NCBI GenBank assembly: GCA_022701365.1
Contig: JAKUHH010000025.1
Span: 744,001 to 808,000, forward strand
Source: Mycocentrospora acerina
Taxonomy: Eukaryota; Ascomycota; Dothideomycetes; Pleosporales
Reading direction: 5' to 3'
DNA length: 64,000 nucleotides
Below, one piece after another: positions 44,915 through 56,052 of the stretch. A model generated the notes under the pieces. That model searched no databases, was not told the DNA's origin, and worked only from the letters and a program-made list of their open reading frames with translations. A program made the position numbers and the translations under genes. Position 1 is the first letter of the stretch. Every line of letters starts with the position of its first letter.

Positions 44915-45097
44915 GATTGTGATATCGATAGAGTTCCAGAGCTACAAGCTCAAAGGGAAGTGACGTTTGGGACGCTTACCGAGTTAGAGGCCTTGGCAAA
45001 CACGGGGAGTTCTCACCTCGCCAAATCATGCCTCTCCCTCATCTCCACCATCAGAGCTCAAATCTCGCTTGCATTTCGATCAAATGTCTCAAGTAGG
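44915..45097. promoter_or_regulatory. short divergent spacer between the thioesterase and the 45098 gene
   Basis: Only 183 bp separate the thioesterase ATG from the first in-frame ATG of the divergent gene. The frame of that gene is open through this whole spacer without an ATG, so part of it may be coding if an upstream exon exists. Confidence 0.45.
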
Positions 45098-46530
45098 ATG
45101 TCTAGAGTGATTGAGCTAGGACGAGCGGTGTTGAGTTCGCCCGCAACAAACCTTGAGCTGTGGCTTACCACATTAATCACAATCTCACCACAACAGAACT
45201 TCACTAACTTCGGGCAATACGACTCATCTTCTCTCCTTGATTATCTTTCATCCGCAAATGTTTGGGTCAGCCGAGGCAACAATATGCACATTGATTTACG
45301 ACTTACGTTGCGGGGGCGATCTCTAGCTGATGGACACCTTCAAGAATTAGCCAACAGCATTGTCGAGGCACCAGTAAGTCTGGAATCAAAACCAGGCTAC
45401 TAATGATGACAGGATGTTAGGTATGGGGCCAATTGAAGTTGCAGCCTTCCATACCGATTGGTGCCACGCTGATGAACGGTGTACTGGCTATCAATATTGG
45501 TCATGCAGACGATGATGACAGCGCCTCATCTAAAACTAAGGTTCCCCACCGGATCCTCCAAGACGTCCCAGCTGCTGACCTACAACCACCTGAGCATGTT
45601 CCTAGCTTCTATCTTGACCTTGTTCACTTCTCGATGGAGGTCCTTGAAACGAAGCAGCGTCCGGCACACAAGAAATCAAAGCGATTGAAGACAACACCAA
45701 GGGAGAGCACAATTCTTATTCCACAGCTCGAGACTTTTGTTAGAGTTGATAGTGATGAGATAGATGACATCCTGTTTGAGTCAGATTCCACCCAAATCCT
45801 GCAACAGTATGAAGATTCAACATCCAATTGCCTACCTACGATCCTGCCTATGAATCAGGAACGGAAGCGACCCTTGACACAGATGGATTTGAATATAAAT
45901 CCAATTCCCTTATCAATTTACGGCTCTGCTCAAAGTGAATCAGATCACGCAGTGCCATCGACATTTTCCGATCCACATTCTAGCACACTTGCAAGATCCA
46001 ATACCTCTGACCTTGACGGTATTGTAGTTATGATCGAGCGAGCCCTGCGACTCTCTGTTAGCGGTACTCTCAGTAGTCGATACACGAGCGGCGTCAAGGT
46101 TAAAGCGAATACGTTTGGCCATGGACTCATGGAAGTGGCCCCAACACTGTGGAGTCCAGGTTACTTGCTTGTAGGGAAGAACTTGATTCCCCTCGCTCAC
46201 CTGTACTTACTGTGCCAGACACTATCACAACGAGCGCATTTGATACCGATCATCGACCGTTCTCTAAGTCAAACATGCTGCTTACGAGCATCGTCCATGT
46301 CACTTAGGCACAAAGCATCAAGGCTTGTCATGGGTCAAACTGCGGATGGATTTCCCGACGCAGCTTTAGCTGAGTCAAATCTAAGACAGACATGCTCATC
46401 TTTTTCAACCCATCTTTGGCTTCATCTACAGAAGAACCTCATTTGCCGACCAAATACAGGGTTGCAGTCGTTTGTTGCCTTGAAGATCAAGGGTACGGCC
46501 AATACGAATAGGAGGGTTCAAGAGCATTAA
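45098..46530 (+). CDS. uncharacterised protein, about 461 aa
   Basis: Exons 45098-45373 and 45421-46530 join over a 47-bp intron with a textbook branch site (CTACTAATG) and GTAAGT donor. The acceptor after GATGTTAG joins IVEAP to VWGQLKLQP; the closer CAG acceptor would give a stop. I do not recognise the protein. It has no signal peptide or membrane span. Seen: a hydrophobic-strand region (residues 20-125), a basic patch RPAHKKSKRLK (nuclear signal candidate), an acidic stretch after it, and a C-terminal part with GHGLMEVAPTLWSPGYLLVGKNL. The frame is open upstream of 45098 to beyond 44900 without an ATG, so the N-terminus may be incomplete. A nuclear role is only a guess from the basic patch. 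Confidence 0.6.
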
Positions 46531-49400
46531 GAGGGTTGAGGATGTACTATTTTACACAGTTATAAAGCTTGAAAGCGCAAGTTCCAGTAATGTGTCTTAT
46601 GAAGTGAGCCGTATATCCCATGCAGAGGACAGCGGTTCCGTAGCTAAAAACATGATCCCTGGGACCGCGGGACATGATGAGACACTCTGTGGGGTGGTTG
46701 AAGATGACCCACTACTCGATATCGATACAAGGTCAGCCGTGCCTAGGGCAAGCATTTGCCTGTACAAAAAATTGGGCACCCTCGGCACAAAACATGATGT
46801 CGCGTAATCCTGTTCATGTGAAAAGATCACAACTAACAAATAATATCGCCTTTGCTCAAATTAATCAGTTTAGGCAAATTCTACCATTTTCGAATTCCAC
46901 CTATTAGCAATGTCGCGTAAAATCACGAGTAAAACTCACCGCACAAGAATTATTCACAAGATACAGAAGACAAAAGAGAGCAGAAGCCAAAAACTTTAAA
47001 TAACTGTCTATAGAAAGGAATCTTGTGAGTAGGGTCGAATCCCGCAATGATACGGAGATTGCCTGGCTGCTCGTCCGTGGTTGACCGTTGTCAAGAGATG
47101 CAGGGCTAATTCGGTAGCAAGGGGCCGAATGACAACTATGGAACCGAACTACCATCTTAAAGCACAGACTACCTCCACACGGCTAATGACTCCAAGCTGG
47201 CCGGATACACCAACCGCACTGCACATGACCCGCACGATCCGAACTTGGTAATCACATTAATGAACAAATTTTCACCAAGACTACGCTTGATACAGACTGA
47301 ACGATACAGAAAAATGGCGGAAAAGAGGATGTCACGAATAGTGTCATTACTATGCTAGAGGTAGTCACGATATGTACCATAATCAGCAGCACGCCATCAG
47401 CGCTGTGCAATATCCACATTGCAACTTGCTAACTTAGGTGCACTTCCACATCTCCAGATTCAACACGGTCAAGTAATTGCTCCGTGGGTTGAGAATCGAT
47501 CTCAAGCCTCTGAGCCGTTTACACGCGCTTCAACTAGTCCATTATTCAAACCTTCTTATTTCTCCGATTTGTTGGGCATCCAATGATTGTCCACCTTCTA
47601 GCGGAGATAGCTACATAGCGTTGGCGCGACGGCCTAGCTGGTCCGTTGAGACATGTTTCGAAGTTTACAAGATGCCAAAAGCTCCTGGTCGATTCGCCAC
47701 TGTAGACAAAGTCACCAGAACAAGTACTGGCTATGTTAAGCAGAGGGAATTGTAATGTGCCTAAAAAAAAGGGATTCACCTGTGGTTTGCACAAGCTTCC
47801 AGATGTCTTGATGTGTACTACCGGAGTGCGCGGAGGATCAGCACGTACCCGTACGCGAGGGCAGATCGCGGCAAGGACCCACATTGATCCAGCGATCAGT
47901 CCAAGTGACATCCACCACGTTCCATACTATCAAAATTGCGCAATATTCCCCCTGATAGTTCCGGAGCGTCTTTCCGACAACTAGTGCACACGGCCAGGCT
48001 GGTGAGAGGCGGAGGATTTCCGTTTTAGCCATCACGATCAAGCACTCTGGATCAGATTCACGAGAGCTGGAATGAGCAGTAGTATTTTCATGCATCGATC
48101 GTTGAGCCGTTGCATATACACGATGGGATACACACGGGCTCGGTCCAACCAGTCGGAATTGGCTATGGCTTGATCACATGAGCGGAGAAGGAGGAACGTC
48201 CTTGAATTAGTGGGTTGTCTGGCAACAAGATTGCTTAGAAAGACCATGCACTGTCACTCGCCTCCTGCGGCGCAGAACGCCGAAGACCAGGCATGTGCTT
48301 GGGATTGCCAGATGCATCTGAAGGTGGCTGATCGCGGCACAGCCAGGCGCCTCGGTCAGAAATGCTAGTTTCGCCGACTTCAAGTATACAACTAGGTATT
48401 CACCTCCGAAACTAAGGAGTCGCCCCAAGTTTACGCTCGTTAGCTGCCAGTTGACACATTTAGGACGTCTTCACAAGCTGTTAAGTGGGGTGTACCGTAA
48501 TACTCAACTAGCCACTCTGGTCCCAGATCACAGCATACGAGTAATGTCATCAAGAGCCACAGCCGCAGTCTAGGACTTGACAACTCTTATGGGTAAAGTC
48601 AGCATATCTGTGTGTTACAGACGAGAATGACCATGTAACCCTCGTGCGAACCTTGCTGCTATTCCCAACTTGTGCCTGTGCGTTGTGAGTTATCGACGCC
48701 ACACCTGTAACATTGGTAGATTAGCGGTACTTAGCACAGCGCTGAAGGTCGGCGATAGTAGCCAAGATGACAACTGAGGTAGTGGCCAATATTTATGCTG
48801 TTGCGACGGCCGCAGCAGACTAAACGTAAATCCTATATTCTTCGAATCGGAAACCGACACACAAGGATACCATGCATAATACTCCGGACCGTAGTCGATG
48901 GTGCGTGGTAGCCAGTACAAATCAAATTCAATCTGCCTATATTGTCGACCTAGGGTCTGCTCTGATGCTCCATTTGTTGCCTGTCAATTTGAATTCACCC
49001 CTGGAGAAGCGTTATAGAGGTCTGCATTTTTGCACGTGACGATCAGCCTTCTGGAAACGCACTATTGTCCAAAGTCGACTCGCATTTGGACTACGAGATT
49101 CAGGGCACAGACTAAAAAAAGTACGATTCGTCGGGGCTGTCGGAGCTGGTCAATTGGCTCTAGCATGGGAACCATATAATCGGAACAATAGCCGTGTAGG
49201 TCGACTCCTGGGGAACTTCCTCCGCATCACCGGCTAGAAACAGTGAGTTATATTGTACTGAACTCGAAGTTGAAGGTTCGCTTCGACCGCTCAGGTAAGT
49301 AGCATCACCTTGTACGGCTTGATCTCACTCGGGATCGTTTGTGAGCTGACGTTGTTACAGGTTTCTACAGTGGAGCGATACGTAAGCTCCTTTGAGCATC
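46531..49400. other. gene-poor region with possible minus-strand coding relics
   Basis: It spans 2.9 kb. Minus-strand fragments at 48690-48920 (YWLPRTIDYGPEYYAWYP, then a stretch ending LSSWLLSPTFSAVLST) and 47546-48000 (GLIAGSMWVLAAI) read like pieces of a membrane protein, but stops and frame changes separate them. No intact gene or transposon is seen. The final 150 bp are the leader of the MHYT gene. Confidence 0.45.
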
Positions 49401-52158
49401 ATGGACTCCGAACTTGCAAACAAATATCCTCTGCAGAGTCAACCTAAGATTAGGTTTGTTCCATACTTAATCTTCTGCTCGTATCTTGTCTCCCTTGTTG
49501 GGGCTTTCACAACCGTCGAACTGCTGCATCGCAGGGTATCTGGATCTGGGTGGCGATCATGGTATGCACTCATCGCTTATCTGAACACTCAACTGGGAAC
49601 TAACACACCCCAGGGTTCAGTTGGCAGGCTGCGCGGTCTCGTTCGGCGGTGTCGCAATCTGGTGCATGCATTTCGTAGGCAATAGAGCCATCATCCTCGG
49701 TGACGGAGAAACCGCGATCCAGCTCTACTATAGCTCCTCATTTACAGCTGTATCGTTTGTGCTTCCTGTTATCGTTCTGTTTCTAGGATTCGTCATCGCC
49801 GACCGATTCTACAAAGGGAACAAGAATGTCGCCACCAGATTCTGCGCTCTCCTCGGCTGCAGTATCTGCGCTGGAGCGTCAATAGTCGAAGTAAGCCCAA
49901 TCCCTTCTAATCTAAACCTTCTGCTTAACTATTTCAGATGCACTACATCGGAAACTATGGAACCTCGGATTTCAAACTCCATCTGAGTTGGCCACACATT
50001 GTTGGTGCCGCTTTCATTGCGGTGGGTGCTTCTCTGCTCTCATTTGGACTTTTCTTCCACTGGTCTGGCCATTGGATGAACAACATCTGGAGACGAATAG
50101 TAGTAGCATGCTTCCTTGCTCTGGCTGTCTCAGGTATGCATTGGACTGCTGCTGCTGGAACAAGATACGAAATCACGGGCTATCATAAAGGATCGGAAAG
50201 AGAGAGGGATACCACTCTTATCATCGCGCTCTCGCTAGTAAGTACAAGCTACATTGAGTTAGTGGAAACTGCTTACCAATGTGTAGTCTCTGTCTTCGTG
50301 TGTTGTCGTCTTTCTACTTGGGTTTCTCAAACAACGTCATCAAAAGATGCTCAAGGATCGTGCGCAACAGTTTGTGCTGGCAGTTGCCACGTTCGACGCA
50401 GAGGGTAGGTTGCTCGTAAGTCAAGGTGGACTTCTGCCTTCCCAGGCTATTACTCGACAGTTCCATCAGAAGGTGAGTCTGAAGCTGTTTTTCCATTGCC
50501 AGACCACGTTTACTGATTGGCACAGTCATTTGACGACGAATTCAATACCTCACATCCAGTATTCCAGTGGATATTTCGTGTCTCCCGCAACTGGTCCGGT
50601 ATTGCAGATCTAGTTCCATCGATGCGAGATCATCTACAAACTATCGGATACCTTTCGACCTTTTCGCCAGGGATAGGTAGTGGAAGTCGCACATCATTGG
50701 GCCCAGAGAACGACACGAGCTATTCAACTACATTCAGAGAGCTTTTCTGCGTTACTGCTTCCGAAATTGCAAAATCTCTGGATACTGGACTGCAAAATCT
50801 TGGAAGCCTCTACGAAGATGTGGTAACAACAGGCACGTTGTCGACTCGAACAATCTTCAAAGATGCGTATGGGAACAAGGCGGTCATCGCACCAGATGCA
50901 GCAACTCTGAAGAAGGATATCGAAGCAGGCGTTGCCAACCCGATCCTACACGGCAAGGTGAGCTTTTTTCCAGCCCTGACCATACTGCACTCACTGACGT
51001 GAATAGGGCCAGATGTTGGTACTTACCAAAAAGGTCGATATTGGCGAGGCCAACCGATTGCAGAACCTTGGGTACCGATTCGCAAATATGGAACAGGTCG
51101 GCGACCATCTTGCTCGCAGCTTGCAAGTATCTCGTGAGGACCTGAACGCTCTGGTAGACTGTCTATACGCATATAGTCAACGTGAGCCTTCTATCCCAGT
51201 CAGTGGGACATATCTCGCATCTTTCCTCATTCAGCCATCGCCTGGTATGAAGGGTTTGGATGTCGTTGTGCCCAGAGATACACCAGACCGATTGCCGATG
51301 GTCAAAATTTCCGAAGGGGAGCTCAGCAATAGAGAGACCAACCTCCTGTCGGCTTTTAACGGTCGAACACTAGATGATTGTCTGTCACGAACAGTCCAAC
51401 ACTCAGGGCCGAACGAAGGGGACTACATTTTCCTGGACGAATTCCGCAAAAGGATTCTCGACCTTGTGCGACAGACCCCTGAAGCTGAATTACACCGCGC
51501 GGTCTTCTCTTCACAGAAGCTTACCATGACCCATGGTTCGAACGGCCAGAAAGAACTGAGCCATGCAACTGTATTCGCGTTCTGCGGTATTAAAGATATT
51601 TACATTCAATCCTTAAAAAGTAACACCTTGAAGACGATCCCAATATCGTTCTTCCAAACATGCCTACGAACATATCCAGGCTGCCCCGACCACGCAATTC
51701 TAGCACAAAAGAATCACAAGGAATTTAGCGAGCTTCTACGGAGAAACACATCCGTGTCAAAGCCTGGCGGAAAGCCGTCCAAACTTCCCAAAACAAGCAT
51801 CCGGCAGAGCAGCAAATGGACCAACAAGCTGCAGCTTCCACGGTCATCATCCATGGAGCTGATTGTACACTCTGAAGGCGCATCTGAGAAAGGCCTCGTA
51901 CAATCTCCGACCGACATCCAAGGCGCCCATTTCTGGGGCGGCATCATGGTCACCTCTGAGCAGAACGTCATCATCGACGAGACTAAAAAGGACGGCATGA
52001 GTCTCGAAATGTGCGACATGGGTGTGAGGACTGAGGCAGGCGTTGCAGATTCAGAACAGCAGACTCTAGCGGATAGGCTAATGTCCATCACAACGTCCTT
52101 TCGTGATCCATATGCGAGTCGAGCACCGCCAAAGGATCTGCAGTATGGTCGGCGGTAA
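49401..52158 (+). CDS. MHYT-domain membrane signalling protein
   Basis: Exons 49401-49561, 49614-49890, 49938-50237, 50287-50472, 50526-50957 and 51007-52158 (introns 47-53 bp) give 835 aa. About seven membrane spans occupy residues 20-265. MHY-type motifs are at 72-74 (MHF, in WCMHFVGN), 147-149 (MHYIGN) and 213-215 (MHW), the pattern of the MHYT sensor domain thought to bind copper. Just after the last span, DRAQQFVLAVATFDAEGRLLVS looks like a PAS-like module. The remaining 500 residues are cytosolic, Ser-rich at the end, and lack GGDEF/EAL or kinase motifs. The role is unknown in fungi; sensing of a small ligand is inferred. The ATG at 49401 gives the first membrane span in full. Confidence 0.9.
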
Positions 52159-52729
52159 GGGATGAGGTTGATGCGAACACGCTCTCTTTCACGATCCTCT
52201 TATGGCGTTTTTTTTCTTTCCCACGGGATACCCATCAAGCGATCAACTACTTTTTACTTTGTTGGCATATATTATTTTGAGATGGCACAGGGGGCCTGAA
52301 CTCCAGATGCTTGTATAGTATGGAATGTAGAATGTACGATAATGCACTATAGTTAATACTTATAGCGCATTTATATGCACAATATAGCTGCCATGATAAA
52401 GCGTGGTACTAAGCATTTTTAAAAATATCTTGAGTGAAGAATGTTTGTAATGGCTCCGATAGCGCAGTCTCGCACGTGCTTGGCAGATGACGCGCTGCTC
52501 TGGAAACTTTGTGCCCCGCGCATGGCCATTCTTTACTCTCTCTCTCACGCTAAGCTCTGCCTTTGAGATTACAACGCCTGCTCAATTGGTCATCACAGCT
52601 AGACGTCTGTAGTTTTACGCCCTGGAGGAAAATTAACCATAAACCTCAAATCGCCTTTCGATTACACAACAGTCGCACGTTCTGGATCTTTGAAGCCCAC
52701 GGTGGGTTGCAGCAGTGGCATATCCCAAC
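52159..52729. other. intergenic region
   Basis: A 0.57-kb stretch between the MHYT and CIA1 genes, read in the same direction. No structure beyond an A/T-rich 3' region is seen. Confidence 0.5.
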
Positions 52730-54010
52730 ATGTCCACCCCACCTCTCACACAGACACTCGCGCACCTCGCAACCCTCGCGCCGCCCTCCAGCTCGCGCAC
52801 CTGGCAATCCGCACCGCACCCATCTCTTCCCATTGTCGCGACAGCCTGCTCCGACCGCAGCGTACGCGTCTACAGCCTAACGTCGTTTACGCTGCTGCAC
52901 AGCATAACGGGAGGCCACAAGCGTAGCGTACGCTCTGTCAGCTGGAAGCCTGGGGTGCGGGGCCAGAGCGTCCTTGCGACAGGGAGTTTCGACAGCAGTG
53001 CGGGGATATGGCGGCGCGACGAGAACAGCACGACGCAGGATTTCACGACACAAAACGACGATGGGGATGAGGACGACTACCAATTTAGCTGCATTCTGGA
53101 CGGGCATGAGAGCGAGATCAAGTGTTTGAGCTGGAGCCCGTCGGGCCAGTATCTGGCGACGTGCTCACGCGATAAGAGTGTTTGGATTTGGGAGGAGTTG
53201 GAGGATGACAACTTTGAGACGGTTGCGGTGCTGCAGGAACATGATGGGGACGTCAAGTGTGTTGCATGGCATCCTGAGGAGGACCTGCTGGTTAGTGCGA
53301 GTTACGACGATACCGTGAGGCTGTACCGCGAGGATGCGGATGATTGGGTGCAGGTTGCTGTCATCAATGGACATGGAAAGACGGTGTGGTGGGTCGAGTT
53401 CGAGGGGAGCGGGATGCACAAGAAGGATTTCCGCAAGGAGGTGGATGGATTGCCACAAGGAGGTACAGAGTACGTTGAAGCGCTGGAACGCTCGGGACCG
53501 CGACTTGCCACTTGCTCGGACGACTGCTCGGTGAGACTCTGGCGCAGAAAACCCAAGGAGAGGACAGAAGGTGTGCAGGGGAATGCGGGCATGCCGTCGA
53601 TTATTCGCTCGGCGGCGATCGACGAGGACTGGTATCAGGACGCTGTTCTCCCGCATGCACATGACCGAGCGATTTACTCGGTATCATGGAGTCGGGTTAC
53701 AGGCATGATCGTGAGTGCTGGGAGTGACGGCAAGATTGTGGTGTACAAGGAGAGGTGGAGGGCCGGGACATCCAATGGAGCGAGCGCTGAAGAGGCGGCA
53801 GCTGCCCAGACACACGAGCAACAATCACTAACCGAATGGGTCGTTGTCGCAGAGATCTTCTCAGCACACGATGTATTCGAGATCAACCATGTTGCGTGGG
53901 CAAAGAGGGCCGACAAGGGAAAGAGGTGGGAGGATGAAGAGGTTGTGGTCAGCACAGGCGACGACGGGGAGGTCAGGGTGTGGACGTTGGACGAGGTGAA
54001 GACGTCGTGA
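52730..54010 (+). CDS. CIA1: cytosolic iron-sulfur assembly WD40 protein Cia1
   Basis: A single exon of 426 aa. The start is the ATG at 52730 (MSTPPLTQTLAHLA). Seven WD repeats can be traced, among them VATACSDRSVRVY, LATGSFDSSAGIW, LDGHESEIKCLSWSP, LATCSRDKSVWIWEE, LQEHDGDVKCVAWHP and LVSASYDDTVRLY. Inserts between repeats (an acidic DDGDEDDYQ stretch, a Glu/Ala stretch near 350) are usual in filamentous fungi. Known role: scaffold of the CIA targeting complex (with Cia2 and Met18/MMS19) that delivers Fe-S clusters to cytosolic and nuclear apoproteins such as DNA polymerases and helicases. Confidence 0.93.
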   Translation: MSTPPLTQTLAHLATLAPPSSSRTWQSAPHPSLPIVATACSDRSVRVYSLTSFTLLHSITGGHKRSVRSVSWKPGVRGQSVLATGSFDSSAGIWRRDENSTTQDFTTQNDDGDEDDYQFSCILDGHESEIKCLSWSPSGQYLATCSRDKSVWIWEELEDDNFETVAVLQEHDGDVKCVAWHPEEDLLVSASYDDTVRLYREDADDWVQVAVINGHGKTVWWVEFEGSGMHKKDFRKEVDGLPQGGTEYVEALERSGPRLATCSDDCSVRLWRRKPKERTEGVQGNAGMPSIIRSAAIDEDWYQDAVLPHAHDRAIYSVSWSRVTGMIVSAGSDGKIVVYKERWRAGTSNGASAEEAAAAQTHEQQSLTEWVVVAEIFSAHDVFEINHVAWAKRADKGKRWEDEEVVVSTGDDGEVRVWTLDEVKTS

Positions 54011-54591
54011 GCGAGGAGCAGAGCGGCAACTTGGGAACGGTTCCGCAGTGCAATTACAGCGCATCATCGACGGGCCATGGGTGTAAACGGGGACTAGCAT
54101 TATCTGGCGTCGTAGCATAACTTTGTGAAGGCATATGCTCGGTGAAGCCGGGGGCTCCAAGCTTCTCCAGCGATGATATCTCCGACCCTGAGCCGTTTGA
54201 ATCGCGCCGTGCGAAAGTGCCTGACGTAAACCTTTCTCATGTGTTAAATCAGGTTCGGAGCAGTCGCACGTGGATGGATACTGTTGAATGCTGGAGCTGG
54301 TTCTTGCGCATGGAGCAGGCTGCGGCGCCAACGTCATAGCCGCGTCGATCAGGATGCTGGACCCCAAAATTATAATATGGCCTAATTGTGATATCGTGTC
54401 AACATCCCTTGCGCGCTCCTCGATTTCTCCTCCCTCTTCCTACATTTTCTTTCCGCCCGCGCTGTGTTTTGTGTGTACAAGCCATCTCACCTTTCCCTGC
54501 ACGTTTCGAGGCGCTCGCGTCATCCTCTGCACCGCATTGACATCCCGCAATTCCCCATATAACCGCGCACCGCTGCCGCCAACCACGCCGC
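54011..54591. other. intergenic region, CIA1 3' end and PCT1 promoter
   Basis: A 0.58-kb stretch without a supported gene. A pyrimidine-rich stretch (54410-54470) precedes the PCT1 leader. Confidence 0.5.
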
Positions 54592-56052
54592 ATGTCCGCG
54601 CCGGCAAAACGAAAACGAGCCACCACCGTCACATCGCCTCCAAAGCCTGCCATGGATGCTGCACAGCCGTCGTCGCGCGATGCGTCTGATGAAGGCGTCC
54701 AAGATAGCGTCCTCCAGGTCGTCACGTCCAAGAAGGAGCGCCAGGCCGATGCAGGCGGTGCAACCAAGCGCGCGCGCTCCGTCAAGAGCGTCAACTACGC
54801 CGAGCCTGACGACTCGGACGACGAGGGCTCGCGCGTGAGCAAGAAGAGCAGGAGAACGTCGTCGCTGGACGGCCATGGAGAGAATGGCGAGGCGGGGACC
54901 ATGCGCATGGAGGCCCCTCCCAAGGCGGGCCTAGTTGACCCGGTGGGATTCAAGACAAACCCTCCACCCCAAGGCCGGCCAGTCAAGGTCTATGCAGACG
55001 GCGTCTTTGATCTGTTCCACATTGGGCACATGCGCCAGCTCCAGCAGGCCAAGACCGCGTTCCCGGAAGTCGTCCTCATCGTCGGTGTCACGGGAGACAC
55101 TGAGACCCACAGGAGGAAGGGTCTCACTGTTTTGTCTGCGCGGGAGCGAGCCGAGAGTGTGCGACACTGCAAGTGGGTGGATGAGGTCATTGAGGATTGC
55201 CCGTGGATTGTCACGGCCGACTTTCTCGAGAAGCACGAGATTGACTACGTGGCCCACGATGACCTTCCCTATGGCGCAGATGAAGGCGACGACATCTACG
55301 GCGAGATCAAGGCAAAGGGCATGTTCCTGGTCACCCAGCGAACGGAGGGTCTGAGCACGACAGGCATCATCACCAAGTAAGGGTCCCCCCGACTCTAAAT
55401 CACAAGGCACAATGCTAACCATACACAGGATCGTTCGCGACTACGACCAATACATTGACCGCCAGCTCAAGCGCGGTACGTCGCGCAAGGAGCTCAACGT
55501 TTCGTGGCTCAAGAAGAACGAGCTTGACTTCAAGCGCAACATGACCGAGTTTCGCGACAGCATCAAAACCAACTGGTCGACAACCGGCCAGGAGCTTAGC
55601 AAAGACTTCCGACAGTTCTGGCAAGCAAGTCGTCCTGGAAGCCCCGCGAGGACACCCACGCACGAAAAGGCGGACGCTCTCGACGCACATGCCAGCTCAC
55701 TCAGGTCACCATCTGCGTTGTCGCGTCTGAGCCACTTGGACATTCCACAAGCCAACCGTGGCGGCGAGAGGGGATCTTCAGAGTTTGCTGCTGGGTACAG
55801 TTTGGGATTGATTGGCGGTGTGCGCGCCTGGGTACGTGGATTCCCTCATCTATATGCGTTATAATAGACGGAGTACTAACATCCTTGTAGATGGCTCGCA
55901 GTCGCCGCAACCTAAATGACAGCCGGCCGCAAAGCCCGTCGGACGAAGACAGTCCCGACGAACACGACAATCGCAGTCCTCAGGAGCCGCCGCGCGGACG
56001 CACCGGAAAGCAAACCAAGTCGGAAGACAAGGACTTGGATGTTGCGGCCTAG
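54592..56052 (+). CDS. PCT1: choline-phosphate cytidylyltransferase
   Basis: Exons 54592-55376, 55429-55831 and 55891-56052 (introns 52 and 59 bp) give 449 aa. The catalytic domain (about 128-270) has KVYADGVFDLFHIGHM with the H143-x-G-H146 signature, HRRKG, WIVTADFLEKHEIDYVAHDD and RTEGLSTTGIITK (250-262). A basic nuclear-type region (KKSRR near 84) precedes it. After it come an amphipathic, membrane-sensing region (KRNMTEFRDSIKTNW) and a Ser/Pro-rich tail with many SP sites. Known role: CTP + phosphocholine to CDP-choline, the rate-limiting step of the Kennedy pathway, regulated by membrane binding. The enzyme looks intact. Confidence 0.95.

Noticed and set aside
44960..45403. Translation start at the GTG of 44960 for the unidentified gene
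   Set aside because: Non-ATG initiation is unlikely in a fungal nuclear gene; the first in-frame ATG is 45098.
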